37,728 nucleotides of DNA from Nitrospirales bacterium (GTDB lineage: Bacteria; Nitrospirota; Nitrospiria; Nitrospirales; UBA8639), in assembly GCA_021604005.1 (NCBI GenBank), contig BQIV01000041.1:1-37728 (forward strand), in the 5' to 3' direction. Made by a program: the position numbers and the translations under genes. The notes under the pieces are model-generated. The model did no database searches. It saw only the letters and a list, made by a program, of their open reading frames with translations, and had not been told where the DNA came from. This document shows positions 8,601 to 16,783 of this stretch, in pieces; position 1 is the stretch's first letter; the number at the start of each line of letters is the position of its first letter.

Positions 8601-9365
8601 TTATGCGTGTATGGTGCTCTGTGTAGATAATGCCAGGAATGTCTCCAAGTTTCTGGCGCTACTGAATCGATGGTCGCCTGTCTTCAAGATTAATTCAATA
8701 GGGTAGTGTAAGTCCTGTGTCAGCAGGTGTTCCGTCATGTCCCAACTGCCAGTTGGTGAAATGACGGTATCTTGCAGGCCATGTAGGATGGTGGTTGGAA
8801 CACGCCGAGGTGGCGTCATGCGTTCCGCCCACAGCGCTTCACTTTCTTTAACCCATTTCCACGACAACGGAAAGTCTCGGTGAAGGGCATCGTCATCCCA
8901 TGGCATCCAGCCCGTCTGTTCCCATGCGTCCCTTCGAGTGGGGGAGATATCCTGTGCTCGTTTCCCCATCATATTAAAGGCTGGAGCGAGGAGTAACAGC
9001 TGCCGGACATAGGGCAGTTGTTGTCCCAATACCCATGCGAGCCAACCGCCTAGCGATGAGCCAATAATTGTGAGTGGAGGACCGTCGGCGATCATGGTGA
9101 CGACCCGTCTTGCATCATCAAGCCAATCATGCAACGTATAGTCGCCAAACGCGCCTTCCGAGTCACCATTTCCTCGAAAATCAAAACAGCAAAACCCCCA
9201 GTGGTGTTCTTGGCAGGTATGAGCCAGGGCTCGGCTTTTGTTGCCCCATCGTTTTGATAAGAATCCGGTGATAAATAATATTTGCCGGTCTTTCCCCGTG
9301 ATCCGGTCTCCGATGATCAATTTGGAGTCGGCGCCTTGTATTTCAAATTGTGATGCCTGGGTCAT
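8601..9365 (-). CDS. Alpha/beta hydrolase
   Basis: A 254-aa cytoplasmic serine hydrolase. The nucleophile elbow is GSSLGG, the likely acid is the Asp in HGLQDTVI, and the catalytic His lies in KTGDHRF near the C-terminus; an oxyanion-hole region is seen at FITGFLSKRWGNK. The order and spacing fit short-chain thioesterase/depalmitoylase-like alpha/beta hydrolases, but the substrate cannot be assigned. AGGA stands eight bases before the ATG. It follows the amidohydrolase gene on the minus strand after 49 bp, so the two hydrolases probably form an operon. Its 3' end converges on the TPM-domain gene. Confidence 0.88.
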   Translation of the reverse strand: MTQASQFEIQGADSKLIIGDRITGKDRQILFITGFLSKRWGNKSRALAHTCQEHHWGFCCFDFRGNGDSEGAFGDYTLHDWLDDARRVVTMIADGPPLTIIGSSLGGWLAWVLGQQLPYVRQLLLLAPAFNMMGKRAQDISPTRRDAWEQTGWMPWDDDALHRDFPLSWKWVKESEALWAERMTPPRRVPTTILHGLQDTVISPTGSWDMTEHLLTQDLHYPIELILKTGDHRFSSARNLETFLALSTQSTIHA

Positions 9366-9414
9366 AAGATATGTCCTGCTCTCTGTTTTTCTGGTGAATG
9401 CGTGTGTGTGGGCT

Positions 9415-10857
9415 CTACCCTGTCACCCACCCATAGGCGTGGTGACTTGGCAAGGGCGATTCTTCATGGTAAGCCATTTTTATGCGGCTGAGATAATCCT
9501 TTGGGAGGTCATGCCGTGTGGCCTGCACATCGACGTGAAAGATGCGGGCAGCGGTTAACCCGAAGATTTTTGCTTTCACGTCTGGAGTCAATGGTGGATA
9601 GCTATGCCGCTCTTGTAATTCATCGGGAATGTGGAACCGTCGAAAGGCTTCGATCTGCCATTGCGGAGTTCCGTACCAAATCGAGTCGGTTCCCCACAAG
9701 ATATGATCTTCTCCAAATGCAACGAGCAGTTGTCCAAAGAGATGTGCGCACGCTTTTGGTTCGGTTATGACAAGCTGTGCAAAGGTTGAACCGATTTCCA
9801 TGTAAATATTCTTCAAGCCGGGCTGTTTACGTTTCATGCGGCAAAACTCACTGGTCCATGGCACGTCCCCGTTTCGCGCTTTCTCAAGATTGATTCGGTC
9901 GACCCCTAAAAATCCGGCGTGATACAGCAAGAAATTGAGTTGAGGAAAATCCTTAGCTGCCTGAAGGGTATCCTTCGGATGGTTATAATCGGCCACTGAG
10001 CCAAGCGGCAACCCTTTGTGGATACATATGGTTGGTACCCCGAGTTTTTGTGCTTTCTCCAGCATAGGATAGGCAATCTGTTCATCGTGTAACCACCACC
10101 CATGGGTGAAGCCTTTGGGGGCCGCACCGGTATAACATTTCCATGCGTCGACTTGAAAAACCTCGTGCTGTTGATCCATGAAATCCAAATCGACTTTTCC
10201 GAGTTGTGGCATGACCAATCCATGCGCCAGCATGCGCTGTGAATCGGTGACGCGATTAATCTCGTCTCGGATATGGGTCATTTCCTTGGGCGGAACAACG
10301 GCAGTCCAGGGATATGGCCCTGGCGGGGTACTGATAAGCGCTAACGATGTTTCGCTATCGAGAAAGACTTCTTTGACGAAATTTTCCCAACTCAAGTCGG
10401 CCATCGTCTTGCTGTCATGCGCGAGGGCAGCATTCAGCCCCATGTCGTTTGCCCGTTTGCGTAATGCCAGTAAGCTCTCCCTCCAGCCAGGGGTTGCAAA
10501 GGTCGAACTGACATAGTGTGTCTGGACATCGAAAATAAAGAAATTTTCACCACGATGGGCAAGGAATGCATCAGGTTCAGCGGCTTCTACGGTCAGGACA
10601 TCGAAGAATTTTCCAAACACACGATTCATCGCAAGAAGCGCAACAGCCATGCCGCCGGTGGTTTTCAAAAATGTCCGTCGATCCATTCCCAGGCGATTGG
10701 CCAGCTTCGTGCTTTGTGTTTCAATCTCACTGTCGACACGATCTTGATGGCCGGTTTGCGGGATCGGTGAAAATTCTTCGTTGGAAATGATTTGCGTGGG
10801 AATTGGTGTGGTCGATGTTAGGCCTTGTTGGATCGTGAGATGTTTGTCAGTCTTCAT
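9415..10857 (-). CDS. Tat-exported amidohydrolase-family protein
   Basis: A 480-aa protein from the ATG at 10857. A twin-arginine signal is placed unusually deep: MDRRTFLK at residues 58-65 followed by the hydrophobic GGMAVALLAM, preceded by about 57 polar residues. The catalytic part is of the Amidohydrolase_2 type: FDVQTHYV near the start of the barrel, ICIHKG, LLYHAGFLG and a late Asp in LWGTDSIWYG. The usual first metal motif HxH appears as QxH (VQTH), so metal binding may differ from that of characterised decarboxylase/hydrolase members. Upstream starts up to 10959 are possible but add unconvincing residues. It is divergent from the AlgE/mod operon and is followed by an alpha/beta hydrolase. 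Confidence 0.85.
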   Translation of the reverse strand: MKTDKHLTIQQGLTSTTPIPTQIISNEEFSPIPQTGHQDRVDSEIETQSTKLANRLGMDRRTFLKTTGGMAVALLAMNRVFGKFFDVLTVEAAEPDAFLAHRGENFFIFDVQTHYVSSTFATPGWRESLLALRKRANDMGLNAALAHDSKTMADLSWENFVKEVFLDSETSLALISTPPGPYPWTAVVPPKEMTHIRDEINRVTDSQRMLAHGLVMPQLGKVDLDFMDQQHEVFQVDAWKCYTGAAPKGFTHGWWLHDEQIAYPMLEKAQKLGVPTICIHKGLPLGSVADYNHPKDTLQAAKDFPQLNFLLYHAGFLGVDRINLEKARNGDVPWTSEFCRMKRKQPGLKNIYMEIGSTFAQLVITEPKACAHLFGQLLVAFGEDHILWGTDSIWYGTPQWQIEAFRRFHIPDELQERHSYPPLTPDVKAKIFGLTAARIFHVDVQATRHDLPKDYLSRIKMAYHEESPLPSHHAYGWVTG

Positions 10858-11060
10858 TGACGTGTGTATTCTCCATCTCGTGAAGTGAAATCGATTGTTG
10901 AATTCTAACGTGCCATCAAATAAAAGGCGAATGGCTATTGATGTGTCAACGAAATCCATGGTCGAGAGAAGATTGCCTCGCTACGTCTCTTCTTCTGTCG
11001 ACCGTGTGACGTCGGGGTCCGTGTGTATACGGAAAAGCATAAAGGTTAATGATAATTGAC

Positions 11061-11081
11061 GTAATGATATTTAAACATTAC
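11061..11081. promoter_or_regulatory. Palindrome in the divergent promoter region of the AlgE/mod operon
   Basis: GTAATG and CATTAC flank a 9-base AT-only spacer in the AT-rich region between the amidohydrolase and AlgE-like genes. Its position 60-80 bases before the porin start is fitting for an operator. It does not clearly match the known ModE consensus, so the binding protein is unknown. The rest of 10858-11140 holds no gene. Confidence 0.4.
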
Positions 11082-11140
11082 TATATGCTATTCGTAAAAT
11101 GATGACGGGCAAGAGATCCAGTGAGGGGAAGATTGGAATC

Positions 11141-12619
11141 GTGAAAAGAATCTTGATGGGAATTGCCGTGTTCATGTGGAGCGTGACGGCAATAGCTCAG
11201 GCTTCTTCAGAACGTCCCAAATATTCCGTACGGATCGCGGGAGCGGATACTTCTCTTCATCAGGGGGCATATATACGGGGTACGCCGTCATCGCAATCGG
11301 CTGTACAGGAATCTGCCGATGCCGTGTTAATTCGAACAAAGGAATGGCAGTGGAACCGGTATTTCAAAAATGCGTTACATGTTCCAGAGTGGCTCGATCT
11401 AGGCCTTGAGCATCGCACTCGATTCGAGACCTATGATCATCCATGGCGATCCAGTCAGCCACTAGGACGAACAGACTCACAGGTTCAGCAACGTTCACGT
11501 TTGCGGTTCGGGGTAAATGGTGGAGCATTCAGATTCTTGTTTGAAGGGCAGGATTCTCGTGTGCATTTCGATGATCCAGGTGATTTTGTGAATGCGGGTA
11601 TTAGAAATGAATGGGATATTCTTCAGGTGTTTGTCACAGCGACCGGAAACAATGTTTTTGGCGCTGGTCTTCGAACCGACCTGCATATTGGGCGCATCAC
11701 AATGGATTTCGGGCATCGCCGCTTGATTGCCCGGAATGATTTCCGGAATACCACCAATGCATTCGATGGCATGCATTGGCAATTGGCTAAAGACAAGGTT
11801 TGGCGGATTCGTATGTTTCTTGTGGAGCCCGTTTTGCGGGATCAAACCGGACTCGATGAGCAATCGAACCGTAATCTGTTCTGGGGGATCTATGGTGAAT
11901 CGAATCAGGTTCCATGGCTTCGCATGAATGTGTATTATTTTGGGTTGAATGATCAACGTAACGCTACAGTGAGTGCTCAGCGTTCGTTTTCCACGTTTGG
12001 GTTGCGTTTTTATGAAATTCCATACTCTCGACAACTTGATTATGAAGTCGAGAGTGTGTGGCAGACAGGAAAAAGAGGCACTGTCGACCACTTTGCACAT
12101 TTTCAACATCTTGCCCTCGGCTATTCCTTCGACCTTCCCTGGTCACCGCGATTTGTCATGTACTACGATTATGCGAGCGGGGATCGGAGTCCGAACGATA
12201 GTCAAGACTCCTCATTCGATACGCTCTTTGGAGCCAGGCGTTTCGAGTATGCCCCTACTGGCAACTTTGGTCCGTTTTTCCGAACCAACCTGAGTTCCCC
12301 TGGTTGGCGGTTGCTTGTGGTGCCGGCTCAAGGCTGGAAATTGCAACTCAAACATCGCGTGTGGTATCTCGCAACTTCACGTGGCGCGTTTGCGAGTAAC
12401 GGTCTGCGTGACGCCAGCGGGAGGTCGGGGAATTTCCTCGGACATGATGTTGAATTGCGAGTGCAATGGAAAATCAATGACAACTTGGAATTTGATGCCG
12501 GTTACCTCCATTGGTTTAAAGGCAGTTATTTCGATCGCCTTCCTGCAAGTGCAGGGTTGCCACCTGAGGGCAACACGGATACCGATTATTTGTATATCCT
12601 GACGAAAATCAGGCTGTAA
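11141..12619 (+). CDS. AlgE-like (alginate export family) outer-membrane beta-barrel
   Basis: About 492 aa starting at a GTG with GGGGAAG upstream; this start gives a clean 21-residue signal peptide ending at AQA. ATG codons at 11099 and 11102 are possible but lack a ribosome site. The mature protein shows the Alginate_exp pattern: LEHRTRFETYDHPWR near the N-terminus, then RSRLRFGVNGGAFRFLFEGQD, FGHRRLIARNDFRNTTNAFDG, and many amphipathic strands rich in aromatic residues, ending DYLYILTKIRL. The family comprises outer-membrane porins, many unrelated to alginate. Here the gene leads directly into modA (54 bp gap) on the same strand, and no alginate gene is present. A role in passing molybdate or another oxyanion across the outer membrane is an inference from this context. 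Confidence 0.85.
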   Translation: MKRILMGIAVFMWSVTAIAQASSERPKYSVRIAGADTSLHQGAYIRGTPSSQSAVQESADAVLIRTKEWQWNRYFKNALHVPEWLDLGLEHRTRFETYDHPWRSSQPLGRTDSQVQQRSRLRFGVNGGAFRFLFEGQDSRVHFDDPGDFVNAGIRNEWDILQVFVTATGNNVFGAGLRTDLHIGRITMDFGHRRLIARNDFRNTTNAFDGMHWQLAKDKVWRIRMFLVEPVLRDQTGLDEQSNRNLFWGIYGESNQVPWLRMNVYYFGLNDQRNATVSAQRSFSTFGLRFYEIPYSRQLDYEVESVWQTGKRGTVDHFAHFQHLALGYSFDLPWSPRFVMYYDYASGDRSPNDSQDSSFDTLFGARRFEYAPTGNFGPFFRTNLSSPGWRLLVVPAQGWKLQLKHRVWYLATSRGAFASNGLRDASGRSGNFLGHDVELRVQWKINDNLEFDAGYLHWFKGSYFDRLPASAGLPPEGNTDTDYLYILTKIRL

Positions 12620-12673
12620 TCGCCAAATATCAAACATGATGGATACGTCGTACAAAAGGAACCGGTCAAGGTA

Positions 12674-13450
12674 ATGACCGTGAGCTGCGTATTATTTCTT
12701 CTTATTTTTTATGTGCACGCCAGCGCGGCAAGTGCTGAAGAGGTTCGGGCGGCGGTGGCGTCCAATTTTCTTGCAACGTTTCATGAAATCGCGAAAATCT
12801 TTGAGCATGATACGGGGCATGTTCTTGCGATCAGTTCTGGATCGAGCGGGAAACTGTATGCGCAAGTGCAACATGGGGCTCCATTCGATGTGTTTTTCTC
12901 TGCCGACAGCAAGCGGCCACGCTTGATGGAACAGGAAGCGCTCGCTGTGCCGGAAAGTCGATTTACCTACGCCGTAGGGCGTCTGACGTTGTGGAGTGCC
13001 AACCCTGCGTTGATCAATGGTGACGGCCAAACCGTATTATCGCAAGGACGTTTTGAGCATGTGGCCATAGCCAATCCTAAGACGGCACCGTATGGTGTTG
13101 CGGCAAAGCATACGCTTGAGCGATTGGGGGTATGGCCTGAAGTCGAGCGTCGGATTGTGCAGGGAGAAAACATCGGTCAAACGTTTCAATTCGTCTACTC
13201 ACAGAATGCCCAACTTGGGTTTGTTGCCCTTTCTCAAGTCTTAAGTCCTAAAATTAATGGGGCTGGGAGCCGCTGGGATGTGCCTGTGCATCTTCATAGA
13301 CCGCTTACACAACAAGCTGTACTGTTGGTGAATGGGCAACGCAATCAAGCCGCGGTAGCCTTTCTCGAGTATGTCAAAGCCGCGAAGGCGCAACAGATCA
13401 TCGAACGATTTGGGTATGGAGTAGAAGAAAAGCCACATGCAAATGAATAA
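12674..13450 (+). CDS. modA: Molybdate ABC transporter, periplasmic binding protein
   Basis: A 258-aa secreted binding protein. The signal peptide runs to about residue 21 (ASAASA before EEVRAAVASNF). Family landmarks: VRAAVASNF at the mature N-terminus, FEHDTGHVLAISSGSSGKLYAQVQHGAPFDVFFSAD (oxyanion-binding loop SSGSSGK and the FDVFFSAD strand), YAVGRLTLWS, IANPKTAPYG and QNAQLGFVALSQV. It captures molybdate (or tungstate) in the periplasm for ModB/ModC. It sits second in a porin-modA-modB-modC order. The gap to modB is 146 bp and contains a perfect inverted repeat, longer than is usual within a mod operon. Confidence 0.95.
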   Translation: MTVSCVLFLLIFYVHASAASAEEVRAAVASNFLATFHEIAKIFEHDTGHVLAISSGSSGKLYAQVQHGAPFDVFFSADSKRPRLMEQEALAVPESRFTYAVGRLTLWSANPALINGDGQTVLSQGRFEHVAIANPKTAPYGVAAKHTLERLGVWPEVERRIVQGENIGQTFQFVYSQNAQLGFVALSQVLSPKINGAGSRWDVPVHLHRPLTQQAVLLVNGQRNQAAVAFLEYVKAAKAQQIIERFGYGVEEKPHANE

Positions 13451-13488
13451 TTCAGAAACGCATGGCGCAGAAGACTCGTGTCGAACAT

Positions 13489-13510
13489 CGTTTGTCTTTT
13501 TTGACAAACG
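13489..13510 (+). other. Perfect inverted repeat between modA and modB
   Basis: CGTTTGTC and GACAAACG are separated by six T's. It is a short hairpin or dyad in the 146-bp modA-modB gap. It is not followed by a T-run, so it is not a standard terminator; it could set the relative level of ModA to ModBC by stabilising the upstream message end, or be an operator. Confidence 0.45.
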
Positions 13511-13596
13511 GGATACGATTCACAAACAACGCGCCACGGTTCTGTTTCAATAGCCTTCTTGAACAATCATAGGCGCAAAAGGAGAAGGTAAGCACG

Positions 13597-14271
13597 ATGG
13601 ATGTGGACTGGGGGCCGCTGTGGTTGACCATGCAATTGGCGGGTGTGACGGTCATTGTGTTGCTGCTTGTTGGCACTCCCGTGGCGTGGTGGTTGGCATT
13701 TACGAAATCACGAATACGCACGATGGTCGAAGCGATTGTGGCGCTGCCCATCGTTCTTCCGCCGACGGTTCTCGGGTTTTACCTGTTGGTTGCACTCGGC
13801 CCACATGGTGCAATTGGCGGATTTTGGAAAGAACTGACTGGATCGTCTCTGTCGTTTACCTTCACCGGCTTAGTCATCGCATCCTCTTTCTACTCACTCC
13901 CCTTCGTCGTGCAACCCCTACATGGCGCATTTGAATCTGTCGGCAAAATGCCGTTGGAAGCGGCCTGGTCCTTACGTGCTTCTAAATTTGATGCGTTTCT
14001 GACGGTTGCCTCTCCGATGGCGATACGTGGCTTTCTCAGCGCAATTGTCTTGGGATTCGCTCATACGCTCGGGGAGTTCGGCGTTGTCCTTATGGTAGGA
14101 GGGAACATTCCAGGTGTCACAAAAGTCCTGTCTATCGCGATTTATGATCATGTCGAAGTTCTGGAATATACACAGGCACACATCCTGTCTGCCGTTCTTC
14201 TCCTGTTGTGTTTTGCCATACTGACGATTGTGTATACGGTCAATCGACGTCTTCCCATTCATGTCTCATGA
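13597..14271 (+). CDS. modB: Molybdate ABC transporter permease
   Basis: A 224-aa inner-membrane permease with about five transmembrane segments. The ModB/BPD_transp_1 features are clear: LPIVLPPTVLGFYLL in the N-terminal half, and the cytoplasmic coupling segment with EAAWSLRASKFDAF, followed by the EAA-type loop motif GFAHTLGEFGVVLMVGGNIPG. The latter is highly characteristic of molybdate permeases. AGGAG precedes the ATG. Its stop overlaps the modC start in an ATGA arrangement (14268-14271), so translation of the two is coupled. Confidence 0.95.
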   Translation: MDVDWGPLWLTMQLAGVTVIVLLLVGTPVAWWLAFTKSRIRTMVEAIVALPIVLPPTVLGFYLLVALGPHGAIGGFWKELTGSSLSFTFTGLVIASSFYSLPFVVQPLHGAFESVGKMPLEAAWSLRASKFDAFLTVASPMAIRGFLSAIVLGFAHTLGEFGVVLMVGGNIPGVTKVLSIAIYDHVEVLEYTQAHILSAVLLLLCFAILTIVYTVNRRLPIHVS

Positions 14272-15365
14272 GCATCTTGACGGCTCAACTCGATCTGCGC
14301 TATCCGGCCTTTTCACTCCAAGTCGATCTTGAGATTCCGCTACGGGGTGTCACGGCGGTTTTCGGACCGTCAGGGTGCGGCAAGACGACCTTGCTTCGTT
14401 GTGTGAGTGGACTTGAACGTGCGCCAAACGGAGTGGTTCGTCTTGATCAGACGGTGTGGCAGGATGACAAGATGGGAACATTCGTCCCTCTTTCTTCGCG
14501 TCCGGTTGGCTATGTGTTTCAAGAGCCCCGCTTGTTCCCACACTTATCCGTTCAGTCGAATCTAGAATACGGACGAAAGCGGGTTCCGGCTGTGCGACAC
14601 CGGATAACCATAGACGCCATTGTCGAGCTTTTAGGGCTGAAGCGTTTGTTAGACAGACGGCCTCATAAGCTCTCTGGTGGAGAGCAGCAACGGGTCGCCA
14701 TTGGACGGGCTTTACTAACAAGCCCCGAACTCTTGTTAATGGATGAACCGCTCAGCTCGCTTGATGTTCAACGTAAACGGGAAATTGTGCCGTTTATTCA
14801 ACGGTTGAATACGGAATTGTCTATTCCCATCATCTACGTCAGCCATTCGCTTCAAGAAATCCTTCAATTAGCCACGACTTTGATCATTATGAAGGAAGGC
14901 CGGGTGATGCGCCTCGGGCCGTTAAGCGAAGTCTGTACCCAGTTGGATGCACGGTATTTCATGGAAGGCCGTCACATGGGGGCGGTCATCGATACCGTTG
15001 TCGAATCCCATGATACGGAGTTTGGCTTGACGACCCTGGGATTTAGCGGGCGTCATCTTTTTGTGCCTCATCAGGAGCAGTCGATAGGTGAGGGGCTGCG
15101 CGTGCAGATTCTTTCACGAGACGTGAGTATCATCACAAGTCCTCCTGACTTTCACAGTAGTGTGCTCAATGTCTTGGAAGCTACGGTCACCGGTATTGGA
15201 ACGATTCATGCCGACCATCCGTTTGTTGATATTCAATTAGATGTTGGAGTGCCCCTTCTTGCGACGATCACCCGAAAGTCGCTTGTCGCTTTAGATCTTC
15301 ATCCTGGGCAGCGAGTCTATGCCCAAATTAAAGCGGTATCGTTTCGGCAAGAATATGAGATGTAG
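14268..15365 (+). CDS. modC: Molybdate ABC transporter ATP-binding protein
   Basis: A 365-aa ATPase. Walker A is GPSGCGKT (33-40), the signature is LSGGEQQRVAIGRAL, Walker B is LLLMDEPLSSLD and the switch His is in YVSHSLQEI. The region beyond about residue 235 is a regulatory extension ending in a MOP/TOBE domain (about 295-362) of the kind that binds molybdate in ModC proteins. The start overlaps the modB stop by four bases. A longer frame from 14208 lies inside modB and was rejected. Its 3' end converges on the regulator gene, with only 13 bases between the stop codons. Confidence 0.95.
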   Translation: MSILTAQLDLRYPAFSLQVDLEIPLRGVTAVFGPSGCGKTTLLRCVSGLERAPNGVVRLDQTVWQDDKMGTFVPLSSRPVGYVFQEPRLFPHLSVQSNLEYGRKRVPAVRHRITIDAIVELLGLKRLLDRRPHKLSGGEQQRVAIGRALLTSPELLLMDEPLSSLDVQRKREIVPFIQRLNTELSIPIIYVSHSLQEILQLATTLIIMKEGRVMRLGPLSEVCTQLDARYFMEGRHMGAVIDTVVESHDTEFGLTTLGFSGRHLFVPHQEQSIGEGLRVQILSRDVSIITSPPDFHSSVLNVLEATVTGIGTIHADHPFVDIQLDVGVPLLATITRKSLVALDLHPGQRVYAQIKAVSFRQEYEM

Positions 15366-15378
15366 CGTCGGCCGTCAG

Positions 15379-16575
15379 TCACCAGTTCAGGGATTTTCCA
15401 ATTTCTGAAAGATCATATCCGCCAAGCGCGAGCAATTCTTGTCGAAAGGGACGGCTAACGATGGCATCAAAGAGACGGTTGATGGTTGGGTGAGATGCGA
15501 GAGAGTCTTTGCGCAAGATCAGATCATACTGCTCTTCTCGTAACGGGATGAATGTTAAGCCGTATTGCCGCGCTGCGGATTCCACCCCGACTCCAACGTC
15601 GGCGAGCCCATCCCGGATATACCGAGCGACTTCCAAATGTGAAGACACTTCACGTTCATACCCGGTGAGCTGCTTTCCGGAGATGCCGGATTGTTTGAGG
15701 AGGCTATCCAAGAGTATTCTGGCTCCCGATCCGGCTTCCCGATTGACCAATTGAATACCACGTTTGGCTAAATCGTCAACATGTCGAATGTGTTTTGGAT
15801 TTTCCGGGCGGACCACAAAGCCTTGAATCCATGAAGCGAATCGTACGCCCAGAAAGTCTTTACCGCGGACATGTTGCTTCAGATATGGCAGGTTGCTTTC
15901 TCCGGATCGTGCATCGACTAAATGAACGCCTGCCATATGGACTTCACCGTCGAGGAGTGCGTTAACGGCATTGACGCTGCCCATCGTCCAATTGGTCACG
16001 CCCGCAAACGCAGTCTGCCGGACATGTTCTCCTGCCAAAAAGAGTGATGGGTCGCACCCGGCTATCACAATATTATGCGTGAGATGTTTTTGATCATGGA
16101 GAAGGCGGACTCGGACTCGTGGAGTATTTCGATTGCGTGGCTGTGGAACGATCTCAGTGACGATTCCGTCGGCAGGTACGACATAATTGAGCGCATCACC
16201 TAATTGCGAGAGGGGACGCGCGAGGAGACGGTTACCGACTTGAGACATGTTCACCCGTAAGGGCTGGCCTTCGACTGGTAATGTCCCCAAGAATTCGGCT
16301 TCAATCTCTTGTTCGTCCTGATGAAGAGAAAAGAGGTCTTCAACCTGACAATCTAAAACGCGTGCTAATTGCAAGGCCATGAATGTGTTAGGAAGATAGT
16401 GGTTGTGTTCAATGGCATGCATGGCTTGACGGGTGAGTCCAACACGGTTTGCCAGCTCGATTTGAGTCAAGCCCTTGGCCTGACGTATGGCCAAGATGCC
16501 ATTTACGATCGATCCCTCCGATCTGGACGTGTCTTGTGTGTTGACGCGTTTTGTGTTGTGTTGTGGCTTCTTCAT
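15379..16575 (-). CDS. One-component regulator: XRE HTH fused to molybdate-type substrate-binding domain
   Basis: A 398-aa protein. An XRE/Cro-type helix-turn-helix lies at about 24-82 (LTQIELANRVGLTRQAMHAIE). After a linker it carries a PBP-like domain of the kind seen in MopB/LysR-substrate-like regulators (about 180-395): VIAGCDPSLFL, NREAGSGARILLDSLL, DGLADVGVGVESAARQYGLTFIPL. Proteins with this architecture usually sense molybdate or tungstate and control mod or Mo-enzyme genes; no ModE homolog is present nearby. It is convergent with modC, so physical linkage rather than co-transcription supports the link. AGAAG stands upstream of the ATG. Confidence 0.88.
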   Translation of the reverse strand: MKKPQHNTKRVNTQDTSRSEGSIVNGILAIRQAKGLTQIELANRVGLTRQAMHAIEHNHYLPNTFMALQLARVLDCQVEDLFSLHQDEQEIEAEFLGTLPVEGQPLRVNMSQVGNRLLARPLSQLGDALNYVVPADGIVTEIVPQPRNRNTPRVRVRLLHDQKHLTHNIVIAGCDPSLFLAGEHVRQTAFAGVTNWTMGSVNAVNALLDGEVHMAGVHLVDARSGESNLPYLKQHVRGKDFLGVRFASWIQGFVVRPENPKHIRHVDDLAKRGIQLVNREAGSGARILLDSLLKQSGISGKQLTGYEREVSSHLEVARYIRDGLADVGVGVESAARQYGLTFIPLREEQYDLILRKDSLASHPTINRLFDAIVSRPFRQELLALGGYDLSEIGKSLNW

Positions 16576-16783
16576 GTGACTTCTTCGATCGTCATGCTAC
16601 CCAACCATTAGGCAAAAGTATAGGTCTTGAGGTGTTTGAACTTGAGCGAATTTGCATGTGAGGTCGTGATTCCTTGAGTATGTGCGGGAGGACACTTCAC
16701 AGAGGGAAGTATGGTACGATCAACGGTTTGGTTATCCGTGAGGGAGTGATGATGTATGTAACGTATTCAGGCAAGGGGCAACG

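Noticed and set aside
10858-11140. Molybdenum-cofactor riboswitch before the porin-mod operon
   Set aside because: I looked for a structured leader but saw only one short dyad; no Moco-RNA-like architecture could be traced.
11495-12109. A 204-aa open frame on the minus strand
   Set aside because: It lies fully inside the AlgE-like gene, has no ribosome site and reads as antisense of amphipathic strands.
14208-14267. Upstream extension of modC
   Set aside because: These 20 codons lie inside modB and do not resemble ModC. The ATGA junction at 14268 is the expected start.
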